Source of the DNA: Lonicera japonica
Lineage: Eukaryota > Streptophyta > Magnoliopsida > Dipsacales > Caprifoliaceae
Length of the DNA: 64,000 bases
Reading direction: 5' to 3'
Assembly (NCBI GenBank): GCA_021464415.1
Contig: CM038463.1
Span: forward strand, 2,790,001-2,854,000
The notes beneath the pieces are model-generated. The model had not been told where the DNA came from, did no database searches, and saw only the letters and a program-made list of their open reading frames with translations. Positions within the stretch are counted from its first letter, which is position 1, and every line of letters starts with the position of its first letter. Below, in pieces: positions 47,641 to 59,065 of this stretch. The translations under genes and the position numbers were made by a program.

Positions 47641-47932
47641 ACAAGGGACTTTTTAAAAAGGTTGGCATATTTGTCAAAAGATGCGCAGTGGACAAACGAC
47701 TGCACATATCATCCAGCACATGCTTACACTATTTAACATCTACTTTCCAGAGTTAATATTGTTCCAAGTCCACCATTTCCTTTCTATATAAGGGGTTGTA
47801 ACTAGCAGTTGTAGATGGCTTTTTTTTTTAGTTTTGTCTCTTTTTTCTCTCTTATTCTTCTCTTGTAAATCTTGGTTTGATTAATAAAATTATCAATTTG
47901 GAGTTTGATTACATTTTCGTATCAAAGGTTGG
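47640..47932 (+). promoter_or_regulatory. pararetroviral promoter, leader and primer-site region
   Basis: A TATA box in CTATATAAGGGG (about 47783-47794) is followed by a T/C-rich leader start. GTATCAAAGGTTGG near 47919-47932 resembles the initiator-Met tRNA primer site used by this family, with mismatches. The layout fits the intergenic region of Caulimoviridae. Confidence 0.55.
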
Positions 47933-48099
47933 TCTATCTAACTTATGTAAAGCTCACCCTTTTTTACCTAAGGTAAGGCATTTTTGGGGTAATGCTTATA
48001 AATCATTAACAGGCGTACAAAGTGTTGTTCCTTTGAATTCTTTTACCATCATGCTCTAAAATTGTGATAATGTTATCCTGATAAACTTCTGTTAATCGT

Positions 48100-48864
48100 A
48101 TTCACTTATGAAAAATAAAGAAGATGTCGAATTTTCTAATATTAAAACTCAACTTTTAAACTGGAATATTCCTAAAGTTAGTCCAGATAAAATCTATGAC
48201 ACGGGAATGTTTAAATTGTTTTCATCAAACTATCGAACAAACTATTACTATTATAAATGCTTTTGATTTTATATAGCTTTTAACTGAACCACAGATGACT
48301 CATTATAGAGAAAAATAAAAATATATTCATATTGGTTTAGTCCAAGTTGCTCTTAAACCACTTACTGCTAAAGGTTTAAATACATCTCTTTTAATTGCTC
48401 TTCGAGACTGTAGACATAATAAATTTGTTGATTCCTCATTAGGAAGTATACAATCTAGTCTGTGTAATGATCCTGTTTATTTTAACTGTCACTCTAATCT
48501 TTCTATCTCTTTAACCGATAAAAATATCTTTGATGTTTTTACTCTTAATCTTGAATTACATGGTTATGATATGAAGATAAGATTTGAACATGTTAGTCTT
48601 ACGTATTGTATCTATTATAAAGTAATGAATATAATAAGTTCCAGAGCTCATACCTATGATTGTAAAGATAAAAATATTATGCTTGAAACAGATCTTTTAA
48701 AATCATATATTGTTGTGGCACGTACTATTATGTGGAAGGATATTACTCTTTCCAATAACTGGCTTATTGAAACATCTTTTTTTAAACCAATTGAAAATAA
48801 AAAGGTAGAAGGAATTCTCCAATTTGATGATGGCGATGTTATAATTAAATTTGATAAATAATAG
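48100..48864 (+). pseudogene. pararetroviral movement-protein region, broken
   Basis: Similar to the 30K-type movement proteins of Caulimoviridae, which open plasmodesmata for cell-to-cell spread. Only the C-terminal 96 codons (48571-48858) remain open. Upstream parts are in shifting frames with stops, for example around 48235-48320. The region ends shortly before an unrelated insertion, so its junction to the capsid region is lost. Confidence 0.7.
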
Positions 48865-51690
48865 TGATCGGCAAATTGTTATGTCACAGCCCAATAACAA
48901 AATAACACTTAGTTAAAAGTACAAATAAATTAAAAGAAAATAACAACATAATCATTTCCAAAATCATCATTATCTCATGTCCATGATTTTTTTTCCTTGT
49001 CTTAAAAAGTGATACTAACAAATATTTACAACTCGTATACATATAAGAATGTTTAGTCAAAGTATACAAAACAAAACTAGTAAATATTTACATCTTAAAA
49101 CTCGTCTTATGTTTGTGTTTAACTTATTTACAAAATATACAATAAACAGAAACGTCGTAATGACTTTTCCCACCCATCATAGACCTAGCAATGGACGTCT
49201 TTTCTTGATACCTGTAAAAAGAAACATATATAAAGGTATAAGCTATAGGCTCAGTGAATGCACCACCTTCATTAACAGTAATCTGTAAAAATATATATGT
49301 ATATATATCATATATAACCACATTCAATTCTCATCCTCTTACCTTCATATAAGGTATCAGATATACCACACACGCAATCACTTCCTAGCCCTAATTATTG
49401 AGCATCAAGCATCCATACCATATACCAATCATCTAGCCCTATATATATATTGGCATCAGATGTATCATTCCATACTCTTCTTTCAATCAAGTCGCGACTC
49501 AATTTCATTACCCCAACACAATGTTATCAATATGCATACCACCCATCACATTTATACATTTAAATGTGTATAAATTTCAAATGAGTACACTCACCTTAAG
49601 TCCACACCAACGTACGATAGAAGTATATATCCATTCACCTATCAATCCAACATAATTAGTATTCTAATTCCACATCAATATAACCATTTATAAATGTGAA
49701 AAATACACTAAAAATTACACAAATGTATACTCTTTATGCACTTGTTTATTTTACAACGCATTACAATTTAAAATTAAGTGCAGTCCAAATTCCCTGCACA
49801 TACGAGGCACTTTCCATGCTCGATCATTCCCAAATTTTTAGGTAGTTACACAATATATCTATAAATAATATCCTAGAATTTAAGCATAATCTAACGGCTA
49901 AAACATCAAATTTTCACAAAACAATTCAGTACAAACATGTTGTCTAAAAAACAATAATTGGAAATAGTGCAATTTCACAGCTAAAACTATACCAATTGGC
50001 TTAGAACTAGATGCTCTACCATATATTCCCAGAAAGCTCTATGTATTTACTTTCTAACGCAATTCAAAGTGTATCAATCGAAGTTTTTTAGAAGGAGTTA
50101 TAACAATTCTCCCATAGTGACACCAATTTGCCAGAGTATAAAACTTCTAATTTTTTTTTTCAATCAAATCCTATACAAAACCCTAGAAAACATCAAGAAA
50201 TAACACACAACTCATTTTAAGCATGATTTCTACTTTTCACACCAATTATATCTTTCATAATCAAGAAAATCCAACTCCACTATTATACTAAGAAATAAAC
50301 CAAAAAGTATGTTCTTTCATTTTCAATCATGGTTTTCCAATTTTAAATACTACAAACATGATGAAAGGATGATAAAACATAAATAACATAGTTTGAACTT
50401 ACCAAACTTTAATTCTCTAATTTTTCTTGTTGTTTCTCCTTTCTTTTTCTTCCTCCTCCTTATTCTCTCTCACTTTTGTCTTAAATTATTAAGCATGTTA
50501 ATGAATATTATATTAGAAAAGTGCATGTGGACACAAGCTCCTCAATTTGATGAGTCATACAACTTTCACAAAAGTATAACACCTAGCACATACTTATGCT
50601 ATTTACACTTAACCTACTTCTATTTATATGTTACATAACTAAACCCACTTACATACTTTTATTTTCACATTAGCTCCTCATGAATTATTATTCTAACATG
50701 AGTTCTTATAATATAAACAAACTCAACTCACATTCTTCTTAAAAAATCAAACATCATGGAAAAATGCTCAATTCCACCTAATGTTTTAAATAGCGATAGC
50801 GCGAGCAATAACGTTTTGGTTCCAGAAGCGCGTAGCGCAAATAGCTTAAGCTTTTCGGGACTCCAATAGTGTAATAATTAAAAAAATAAAATATAATATT
50901 ATACTAAATAAACCAAATATAAAAGATACTTAAAGGTCTAAAAGAAAAGAATCCAAAAATAAAGGGGGTGATAAATAAATTAGAGATAACAAGGGTACAA
51001 AAATAAGAAAACTGGGAGAAGGGGAAAAATTGAAAATAATTTTGTAAATATTAACACAACCAATGTTAATTAAGTCATTATATCAATAAATTTAAAACCC
51101 TATATAGCCCTCGATCTCCATCCATCTTCCATTACCAACCACTAGCAGATAAAACTGACAGACAGAGGAAATGAGAGGAGAAAAGAGTCAACGAACGAAC
51201 ATAGGAAAGGAGAGATGACAAACGAACAAACAGAGAAGGAGAAGCAGCAGCAACGACGAGCAACCTGTGAGAGGCAACGACGAACGATGAACGATCAGTG
51301 AGAGACGACGTTGAAGAGAGGAGAACAGAGGATAGTTGATGGCTAGATTTGAACGAGCTAAGCCTTCTTAACTCAACTCTTTTATTTGACCTAGCTTTTC
51401 ATTCTTCTCAAATAGCGTGCGTTTTCTCCAAATAGCGTAAATAGCATTCGCTATTCACGCTATAGCATGCCACATCATCAAATCACCTATGCTTTTTGTT
51501 CCTTTCGCTATTATTGGCACGCTACGTAGCGTTAGGGTGAAATTTTGCACTAAAGCAAGCTACATTACGCTTTTCAAAACATTGATTCTACCATTCACTA
51601 AACACTTAGCATAAATTCATATTACCAAATGCACAAACATGCTTGTAAATGCTAATCAATGCTTAAACATGTTTAAATGATGCTAAAATA
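48865..51690. other. 2.8 kb insertion of unknown type inside the viral copy
   Basis: This segment separates the movement-protein and capsid regions and contains no viral similarity that I can see. It is AT-rich, has no open frame above 81 codons and no recognised protein domain. It holds a hAT-like element (50779-51584). Its left edge begins near TGTTATGTCACAGCCC. No terminal repeats or target duplication could be assigned, so it may be a decayed LTR element or a composite. Confidence 0.5.
50779..51584. mobile_element. hAT-like non-autonomous element
   Basis: The ends are TAATGTTTTAAATAGCG at the left and, in reverse complement, CAATGTTTTGAAAAGCG at the right. The flanks ATTCCACC (50771-50778) and ATTCTACC (51585-51592) form an 8-bp duplication with one mismatch, as expected for hAT. 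The 806-bp element encodes nothing but is rich in short GCGATAGCG-like and ATAGCG words near both ends. Confidence 0.72.
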
Positions 51691-51699
51691 TTTGTTTAA

Positions 51700-52600
51700 G
51701 ATTCGAGATGCCTCATGCTGAATTTATTGTTGCTGGGTTCATTAGACACTGGCTGGTGGGACAATATTTTAAATGAATCCCAAAAAATGAAATTTAAAGT
51801 TTTGTTAACATAATTCAAATTGTTGTTACTACTAAAGATCTTATTTCTCAAAAACCTACCCCAGTAGAAAATGTTGTTTATTCTTTAATTTCATCTATAG
51901 TTCTTGCTTTTATTGGTTCTCATCCAAAAGCTCTAAATATAAGTAAATATTTACTTTCAAATTTAAGGTGTCCTGTGTTAACCTATTTTTGATAGTATAA
52001 AGATACTTTTTTGTTCAAGATTGTGTCTCGTAATGATGTTAATGACGATTTTTGGAAAGAAAAATTTATTGTCGGTTTGCCAACTCTTTTTACCCAAAAG
52101 ATTAAAGACAAAATCACGAGAAAACATGGTAGTGCTTCTATTCCCTACTCCCAATATACTTATATGACTTTAATTAGTAAATGCGTTACGGAGGGATTAG
52201 CCTATGCAAAGACATTAAACTAAAAGCTCGATTAAGAGCCCAAAATTTAACTGAAATAAATAAAATAGGAGAATTATGTGACCAATTTTGGTTTTGATTT
52301 AAAACTTCCCGTTAGATCAACTAGCTAGGTCTTCTAAACCTCATCGAAAATCTTCTAAAAAAATATCCAGAAAACCTAAAAGGTCTTCCCCAAATAATAA
52401 AAGTTATTCTAAACCATCTTCGTCTAAATTAAGACGTCCCTCTAAATGTTCCTTTAATCCCAATAGTATATTTTGTAAAGGTTTAAGAAAACAACTTTTG
52501 ATGGCTCTTTTAAACTCTATAGACGAAGAAAATGAAGATTTTAATCTTGAAATTTATGATATTAAATCTTCATATGAGGAAATTCTAATTTAGATTTAGA
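51700..52600 (+). pseudogene. pararetroviral capsid region, broken
   Basis: The segment 52011-52220 (70 codons) contains a Trp-Lys-Glu-Lys-Phe stretch and a following Gly-Leu-Pro, as in the conserved capsid core of Caulimoviridae. A strongly basic Lys/Ser/Arg-rich region follows (about 52320-52460), then an acidic one. Stops near 51775 and 52221 and frameshifts prevent a complete product. A clear CCHC zinc knuckle was not found. Confidence 0.6.
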
Positions 52601-53039
52601 ATGTAATTGTAATTCTTACTTTGACTATTAGAAAGTAATTCTTGAAGCTAATGGTCTGAGTATAAACGTCATTGCTAAAAATGAACAAAATATTCTGGAT
52701 AGCATTAATAAAATTGAGGATCTTACTACTAAGAAAAAAATGATAGAATGCTACTTATCTACTTTTAAATCTGAAGAGGAGGAAAATAACCCTTTGCATG
52801 AGCCTCACTTTTTAAAAAAAAAGTTCTTGATGATTTAAAAAAAATGATTTCACTGAAAAAGAATTTATTGTCCTTGATTGAAATCATAAATAAATATTTT
52901 AAAAAAAGAAATTAAAGAAATAAAGTCCTTCTTCTTAAACTAGAAACTTCTCATGATCCTTCTTTTAATATTTCTCAAGACAGTATTATTCCTGTTGAAA
53001 AGCAAAATTTTCTACAATTAATTTATCATGTTTCATATC

Positions 53040-53470
53040 AAATATTGTATATAAAAATTTCAATTGTTATTGATAAAACATTTATTTTAAAAGACATGGC
53101 ACTTGTTGATCGTTATGATGATATCAATTCTATTAAAGAAGGATTGGTTATGACAAATTATTTTGATAAAAGTACCCAAAGCCTTGATACGACTGATGGA
53201 TCTAAATTAAGAATAAAATTCAAAATTTCTAATACTTATATTTGCAATGAGGGGTATGTCTTCCTGCTACATTTATTCTTATAAAAGACCTTACTCAACA
53301 TATAATTCTGGGAACACCATTTTTAAGCCTTATTGAACCATTTATGGTCACTTCTAAAGGGATTTTAACAAAATTTGAGGATAGAAATATTGTTTTTGAA
53401 TTTATAACTACTCCTCAAACTAAAGAAATTAATAAAATGAAAGAACATTTTATTTTTAAAGAAAAACATA
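53040..53470 (+). pseudogene. pararetroviral aspartic protease region, broken
   Basis: The position between capsid and reverse transcriptase and the segment at 53080-53250 fit the viral aspartic protease. The residues after the expected catalytic Asp no longer form the Asp-Thr-Gly motif. The frame shifts after about 53280 and ends in a stop near 53487. Confidence 0.55.
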
Positions 53471-53689
53471 TTAATTACTTAAGATAGGATGTTCAGCTTT
53501 CAAATATCTTATCTTAATTAGAAACTCCTAAAATAAAGTCTAGTATTGAACAAATTTCAAATCGTATACTACAAGAAATCTATATTGAATACACTAATGC
53601 TTTTTGGAACAGAGAATAACATATTGTTCCTCTTCACTACGAAAAAGATTTCTCAGAAAATAAAATTCCTACTAAAGCTAGATCAGCTT

Positions 53690-54660
53690 AAATGAATTTT
53701 AAGCTACTTGAGTATTTTAAAAATGAAATTCAGTCCTTCCTTAATAAAAAACTAATTTACAAAAGCTAATATTCTTGGAGTTGTACAGCCTTTTATGTTA
53801 ACAAAGCCTCTGAGATCAAAAGGGGAGCCCCAAGATTGGTTATAAACTATAAACCGCTTAATAAAGCTCTGCAATGGATTCAATATCCTTTGCCAAATAA
53901 AAAAAGATATTATAACTCGCATCTAGGCAACTAAGAAAATAGTTTTATTCCAAACAAAAATTAAATTTCTTGAACATGAAATCTTCAATAGAGAAATCAT
54001 ATCGATAAACCATTCTATTAACTTTACTGATAAATTTCCAGATCAAATTCTGAATAAAACTCAATTATAAAGGTTTGTGGGTAGTGTGAATTACATTGTT
54101 GATTATTATAAAAATTTAGCTATTGATTGTGCACCTTTATAAAAAGATTAAGAAAAAATCCCAACCATGGAATGATAGGCATACTAAAGTTATTAGAATT
54201 ATAAAATTCAAGGTTAAATAGCTTCCTTGTTTAACTTTAGTATCTCTATATAGTTTTAAGATAGTTGAAACTGATGCCTTTGACATTGGTTATGGTTGCA
54301 TTCTAAAACAAAAATTTAAAGACAGCAATAAAGAAATCATTTCCTGATTCACATCTGGGAAATGGAATACTGCTTGATTAAATTATTCTACGATAAAAAA
54401 AGAAAATTCTTTCTATCGTTAGCTGTATTTCTAATTTTCAAGATGATTTATTAAACCAAGAATTTTTATTAAGAATTAACTACGAAACAGCTAAAGAAGT
54501 CCTTGAAATATATGTAAAAAATATTGCTTCTAAACAAATCTTTGCTAGATGGTAAGATATATTATCTGTCTTTGATCTTAAGATTGAATTTATTAAAGGA
54601 GGACTAAATTCACTTCCTAATTTTCTTACTAGGGATTTCATCTAAGGCTCTAAATGATGA
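53690..54660 (+). pseudogene. pararetroviral reverse transcriptase/RNase H, internally deleted
   Basis: The N-terminal fingers region of RT is recognisable at 53790-53915. It jumps directly to the thumb/connection region (53940-54110), so the central palm with the catalytic Tyr-x-Asp-Asp motif is missing. RNase H follows (54240-54660), with a Glu-Thr-Asp-Ala start near 54268. Several stops and frameshifts lie in between. The protein cannot be active. Confidence 0.7.
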
Positions 54661-54699
54661 ATTTTAATCCTTTATCCTCTAGAGGATGAAGAAGCCTAG

Positions 54700-55860
54700 G
54701 TGCTCAGAAGAATTTTAACTCTGCTTCTTCTATCATAAGCCAATGATCTAAACAACAAAAACCTAAACAAGAGGAAGGATCTTCTTCATCTTATTCAGAG
54801 ATTTTAAAATCATCATCTCCAATTGCTTTTAAAAAGCCCTTTCAAGATTTTGTAATTCATTTAAAAGAAAGTGATAAAAGACTGTTTTCTAACCTAATTG
54901 CTTTAGCAAAACAATATTTTAAAACTGATATGGAATTCCCACTTATAAACAGTAAAGTCGGGGAATATTATGAAACAATTCTAAGAAAAACATACTATTT
55001 TTTAAATTGTTCATGTTAACCAGAATCCTAGAGCTCGGTTTATCGAAATTTAGTTCAGTAAAACTTTTATTATAGGTATTTTAAGTATTAGTGAATTGGG
55101 ATTAAACCCTAAGAGCATCTCCAACCGTAGTGTATAATTTTGTTTTGTGTAAAATTTACACGTTTTATAAAAAAAGTTCTCCAGCAGTCTTTTAAGAAAC
55201 TTTGACACCTAGGATTTGTGTAAAAATGCTGTGTAAAATACAAACCCAATTTACACAACCACGTCAGATAATCTCGCATCTATTTTCACTCATCCCGTAT
55301 TTAGAAATAAATGGATTTGAAAAGCAAGGGAATAAATATAGGATAAGTTTCTCTTGTGCGTATATAATTGGTTGTTTAATATTTACACAAAAGTTTAAAA
55401 CAGATTGTTGGAGTAGAAAACGAAATTTTTATTATTTTTGTGTAAATCCCACTTTGACGCGTATGATTTACATAAAATATATACAAGACGATTGGAGATG
55501 CTCTAACAAACCAAAACTTCTAAGAACTCGTGATATGGAGTATAATTATTGGGACTATATTAATGCATGGTCCAAAACTTTCTTTTATCAAAATTCTTAT
55601 AATACTCATACATTGTTCTTTCGCTTTGAAGTTTTTAAAGGACCTTCCATCACCTTTAAGGACCTCCCTTATTGGTTCTACAATTGGTTTTTAAAGTTTG
55701 GACCTAAAGCGGACTTTTTCCTTGAGGATATTAAGACCCTTTATGATAAATATACTATTAATTATCCAAAACATCTAAATATTCCCTATTCTAAAACCAA
55801 CGCTATTTTAATGAGGTTTCTTGGCCAGTATAATAATCCTTAGATTTTCCAATGGTCATT
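54700..55860 (+). pseudogene. downstream pararetroviral ORF, interrupted by a MITE
   Basis: Open stretches before (about 54780-55010) and after (55507-55841) a MITE appear to belong to one ORF placed after RNase H. The second stretch is rich in aromatic residues (Trp, Tyr, Phe). Function is unknown. The assignment rests mainly on position and on the matching broken site. Confidence 0.5.
55113..55503. mobile_element. Harbinger-like MITE inside the viral copy
   Basis: A 391-bp element with terminal inverted repeats GAGCATCTCCAAYCG at both ends. It is flanked by TAA at 55110-55112 and 55504-55506. Internal sequence is rich in GTGTAAA and its complement. GAGCATCTCCAA ends with a TAA/TTA duplication are typical of plant PIF/Harbinger MITEs. 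It overlaps a chance 213-codon frame that should not be annotated as a gene. Confidence 0.88.
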
Positions 55861-55932
55861 CACCCTGGCAAATCGACAAAACCGTTATATACTTAGTAGG
55901 GTCATATTTTATAAATGATGGCCTAAACTATG

Positions 55933-57565
55933 TGTTGGTCGGAAATCAACCATAGAGGGGGGTGAATAGGGTTTATGAAACTTAATGCCGAATTAAAAAA
56001 CTTTTTCAAAATGTTTAAGTAAAACAAATTTACTAAACCAATATATCAAGGAATGCAAGAAATAAACAATTGAACAACAAATCCCAAGAGCAATCAATAA
56101 ATATAAATGCAAACATATAAGAAGCTTGAGTTACAAAGATTAAACCAATTGGAAGTCCAAGACTTTTTGTCCTCACGGTTTTGGTTTACCAAACCATAGT
56201 CCGCGCTCGATTAGTTTTCCGAGAATTTCCACTAAAATCAATCTCCTTCCAGGTGAAGATCAAACCTCTACAAGTGTTGTTGTCTCACACACTCTATAAG
56301 TATTGCTTTACCACAATACTCTCACAAGAATCCCTCTTGCTAACTTTGTGAGATTTACCTCTCACAAACACTAAAATCAATCTCCTTCCGGGTGAAGATC
56401 AAACCTCTACAAGTGTTGTTGTCTCATACACTCTACAAGTATTGCTTTACCACAATACTCTCACAAGAATCCCTCTTACTAACATTGTGAGATTTATCTC
56501 TCACAAACACTAAACAAGAATTTACCTTCTTGTTTTCCTATGAGATTTACCTCTCACAATTGAATACAAGTTGTTTGGTGACAAACACCAATATACAATA
56601 ACTCTCAAGTGTTTAAAGAATACGATTGAAACTCACACTAGAGTTATTTGTTTGATCAAGATTTATAGCTCAATAAGAATGATTGATAAAAAACAATTTC
56701 TTGAATCTTTTGATATTGACGATAGATGAAGAATAATAAGAGTGATTCAAGGTCGTCAAAATGTGTCTTGGATAGTGTATATAAAGTCCCAAAACTGATA
56801 TAGCAGTTTTTGAGGTTTGGTAGAAGTTTGGTAGCAAAAATGGTTAAAAAACATAAATCCAACAGCTATATTCTGGGCCATCAGTCGACTGAGTGGGCCT
56901 TAGTCGACTGAGCACAAGCCATTAGTCGACTGATGGACCAGACTGCCCTTCAGGCCATAAGGCCAAAAATTTTAATTTTTGCACTTTTGCATATAAGCTT
57001 CAAAATCAATTCTAATGCTTTTGGGACCTTAAAAATAAGTTCCTAAGACACTTATTTTTGGGAAAACTCAAAATATGATCATTCGAATTTAATATGAATT
57101 TATTTCAAAATCAGTTTTTGCTAAAATGATGTTTTTAAAGAAATTTTGATTCAAACTTGATTTTGATCAATCTAAGAATGTTGTAATAATATCTATGAGC
57201 TATATAAATAATAAAACAAGAAAGTTTACATAATACCTAAGCACTCACTCAATTATCGAATTAACGAGTCATTGAATGCTTCGATTTGTTTCTTCAATTT
57301 GATCTTCATTTGTAGCTTTTGTCTTAAAGCTCTTGTATGTGAGCATTGATCTTAGTACTCCATGGATTTGCATTGTGATGAGATTGATCTTCTTTTACTT
57401 GTCCAATGCTTTGTTGAGGAATGATCTCGATTTGGATTGATCAGTTTTGGTCCACGTATGATGATCATTGAAGTGTGGCTATAAAAACTTCAACACACAT
57501 GTTAAATTACACATGATTGATTTATTGTTATTATCAAAATAAGATTAAGACATTTTAGGTCAACA
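55933..57565 (-). repeat. copia-type LTR, copy 1
   Basis: 1633 bp. It contains an internal tandem duplication of about 140 bp (about 56231-56505) built on TCAATCTCCTTCC and CACACTCTA segments, found in all three copies. On the - strand a TATA box (TTTATATACAC) lies near 56776-56786. Three Sal I-type palindromes (centre GTCGAC) lie at 56881-56933. Confidence 0.9.
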
Positions 57566-57939
57566 TTCTCCCCTTTTTTTATGATAACGATAAATTAATG
57601 TGTGTTTTCAATAATAAGCATAAATAGCATATGAATAAATGATACATGCTCCCCCTCAATTTATGCATAGATAAAATAAATGATAATTAAAATTATTTCA
57701 AATATTTGAGATAGTTTCAAAACTAATAAACAATTTTAAAACCAATTAAATATTTTTGATCTCAAATAAGGTTTTCAGAAGAAAACAATTATCAATATTA
57801 AAGACATAAAGCATTTAATAGTCTTACCAATATTGATCACCAACACACATTTTCTCCCCCTATGGCAACATCAAAAAGGGATCAAGGCCACGGAGAGAAA
57901 ATGGTAGCCGCCATATGTGCTTTATCGATGAGGCAAGAT

Positions 57940-59054
57940 TTATATACCCTTCGATCTATTGCCAAAAGGCAAAAGGTCGGCTGTTTCTTCATCACTTGAC
58001 TCAATATCGGACTCGTCTTCATCCGATTCGCTTGAATGCCCTTCGAGAACATCTTTCAACCTCTTGCACAATTCTTCCTTCTTTCCTTTTTTCTCCTTTC
58101 TTCTAACCGGACAATTTGACTTGTATTGTCCCGGTTCATGACAATGCAAAAACTTCATTTCCTCATTATCAACTTTTGGATGAGTTGATCTATCTTTGAG
58201 GATGAGGGATCGTTGTTGATCTTCCCTTGTGAGTACTTCTTCTTTGTTAGGAATTTCTCAAACTTCCTAGAGATAAGTGCCATGTCTCCATCTCCTTTTA
58301 TTCCTTTTCCTTCATTTGGCTTTAAGGCAAAGATTGTCATTGGATTTGTTTTCTTTCCTCCTTCTTTTTGCAACTCCTTTTCATGGGTTTTGAGAGAACC
58401 CAAGAGCTCGTCCATGCTAAGCGTTTTAAAGTTCTTAGCTTCTTGAATTGCCGTCACCTTAGGCCTCCACATCTTTGGAAGAATTCGAAGCACTTTTCTA
58501 TTCTTCTCTTCATTAGAGTAAACCTTGCCAAGAAGGTCCAAAGCATTAGTGAGAATAGAAAATCTACTATACATGAAAGTAAGTGATTCGTTAGGCTCCA
58601 TCTTAAACAATTCATAATCATGGACAAGTATATTAATATTGTCCTCCTTGACTTGAGAAGTTCCCTCATGGGCAACCTCAAGCTTGTCCCAAATCTCTTT
58701 TGCAATTTTGCAACTAGAGATTTTATTGTATTCATCCATAAATAATGCACAATGTAAAGAATTTAATGCTTTAGCATTGAATTGAATTTTTCTAATATTA
58801 TGCTCATTGTATTCGGATATAGACTTGTGAATAACATTTCCCTTTTCATCAGTTTTTGTAATCTCATAAGATCCAACAAGTGTAACCTTCCATTGTTCAA
58901 AATTATTTGCTTGTAAAAATGTACACATAAGATTTTTTTCAATAACTATAATTTTTACCATCAAACAATGGCGGTCTATAAATAGAAGCACCTTCGAAAA
59001 GGCCGGTTCCTTGATAATAAGACATGATCGATGATCAAAACAAGAGTACATCAT
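57940..59054 (-). pseudogene. copia-type gag with zinc knuckle, frameshifted
   Basis: The - strand frame 59054-58155 (299 codons) begins with the family-typical KEPAFSK segment and has the UBN2-type gag region (HEGTSQVKEDNINILVHDYE, then DELLGSLKTHEKEL). A second frame (58158-57940) continues with a zinc-knuckle-like CHEPGQYKSNC, where the first Cys and the His appear replaced, and ends in an acidic Ser/Asp/Glu-rich tail. A frameshift or stop near 58155 separates the two. No pol follows before the LTR at 57565. Confidence 0.82.
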
Positions 59055-59063
59055 CTGATACCA
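59054..59063 (-). other. primer-binding site of the copia-type element
   Basis: On the - strand TGGTATCAGA lies 2 bp from the LTR edge at 59066, matching the initiator-Met tRNA primer site usual in plant copia elements. It fixes the sense direction as -. A second copy, TGGTATCAAA, lies beside the third LTR at about 60840-60849. Confidence 0.85.
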
Positions 59064-59065
59064 AT

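Larger units (their letters stand above)
47441..55932 (+). mobile_element. endogenous pararetrovirus (Caulimoviridae), decayed
   Basis: An integrated plant pararetrovirus copy with all parts in one orientation: remnant of an upstream ORF, intergenic promoter and primer site, movement protein, capsid, protease, reverse transcriptase/RNase H and a downstream ORF. Many stops, frameshifts, at least one internal deletion and three later insertions make it non-functional. It probably continues for a few tens of bases after the copia-type array, to about 62525. The genus was not determined. The family assignment rests on movement protein and polymerase parts together in one frame series without LTRs. 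Confidence 0.82.

Noticed and set aside
55202..55843. 213-codon ORF
   Set aside because: It runs through the MITE (55113-55503) into viral sequence, so the apparent protein is a composite of two unrelated sequences.
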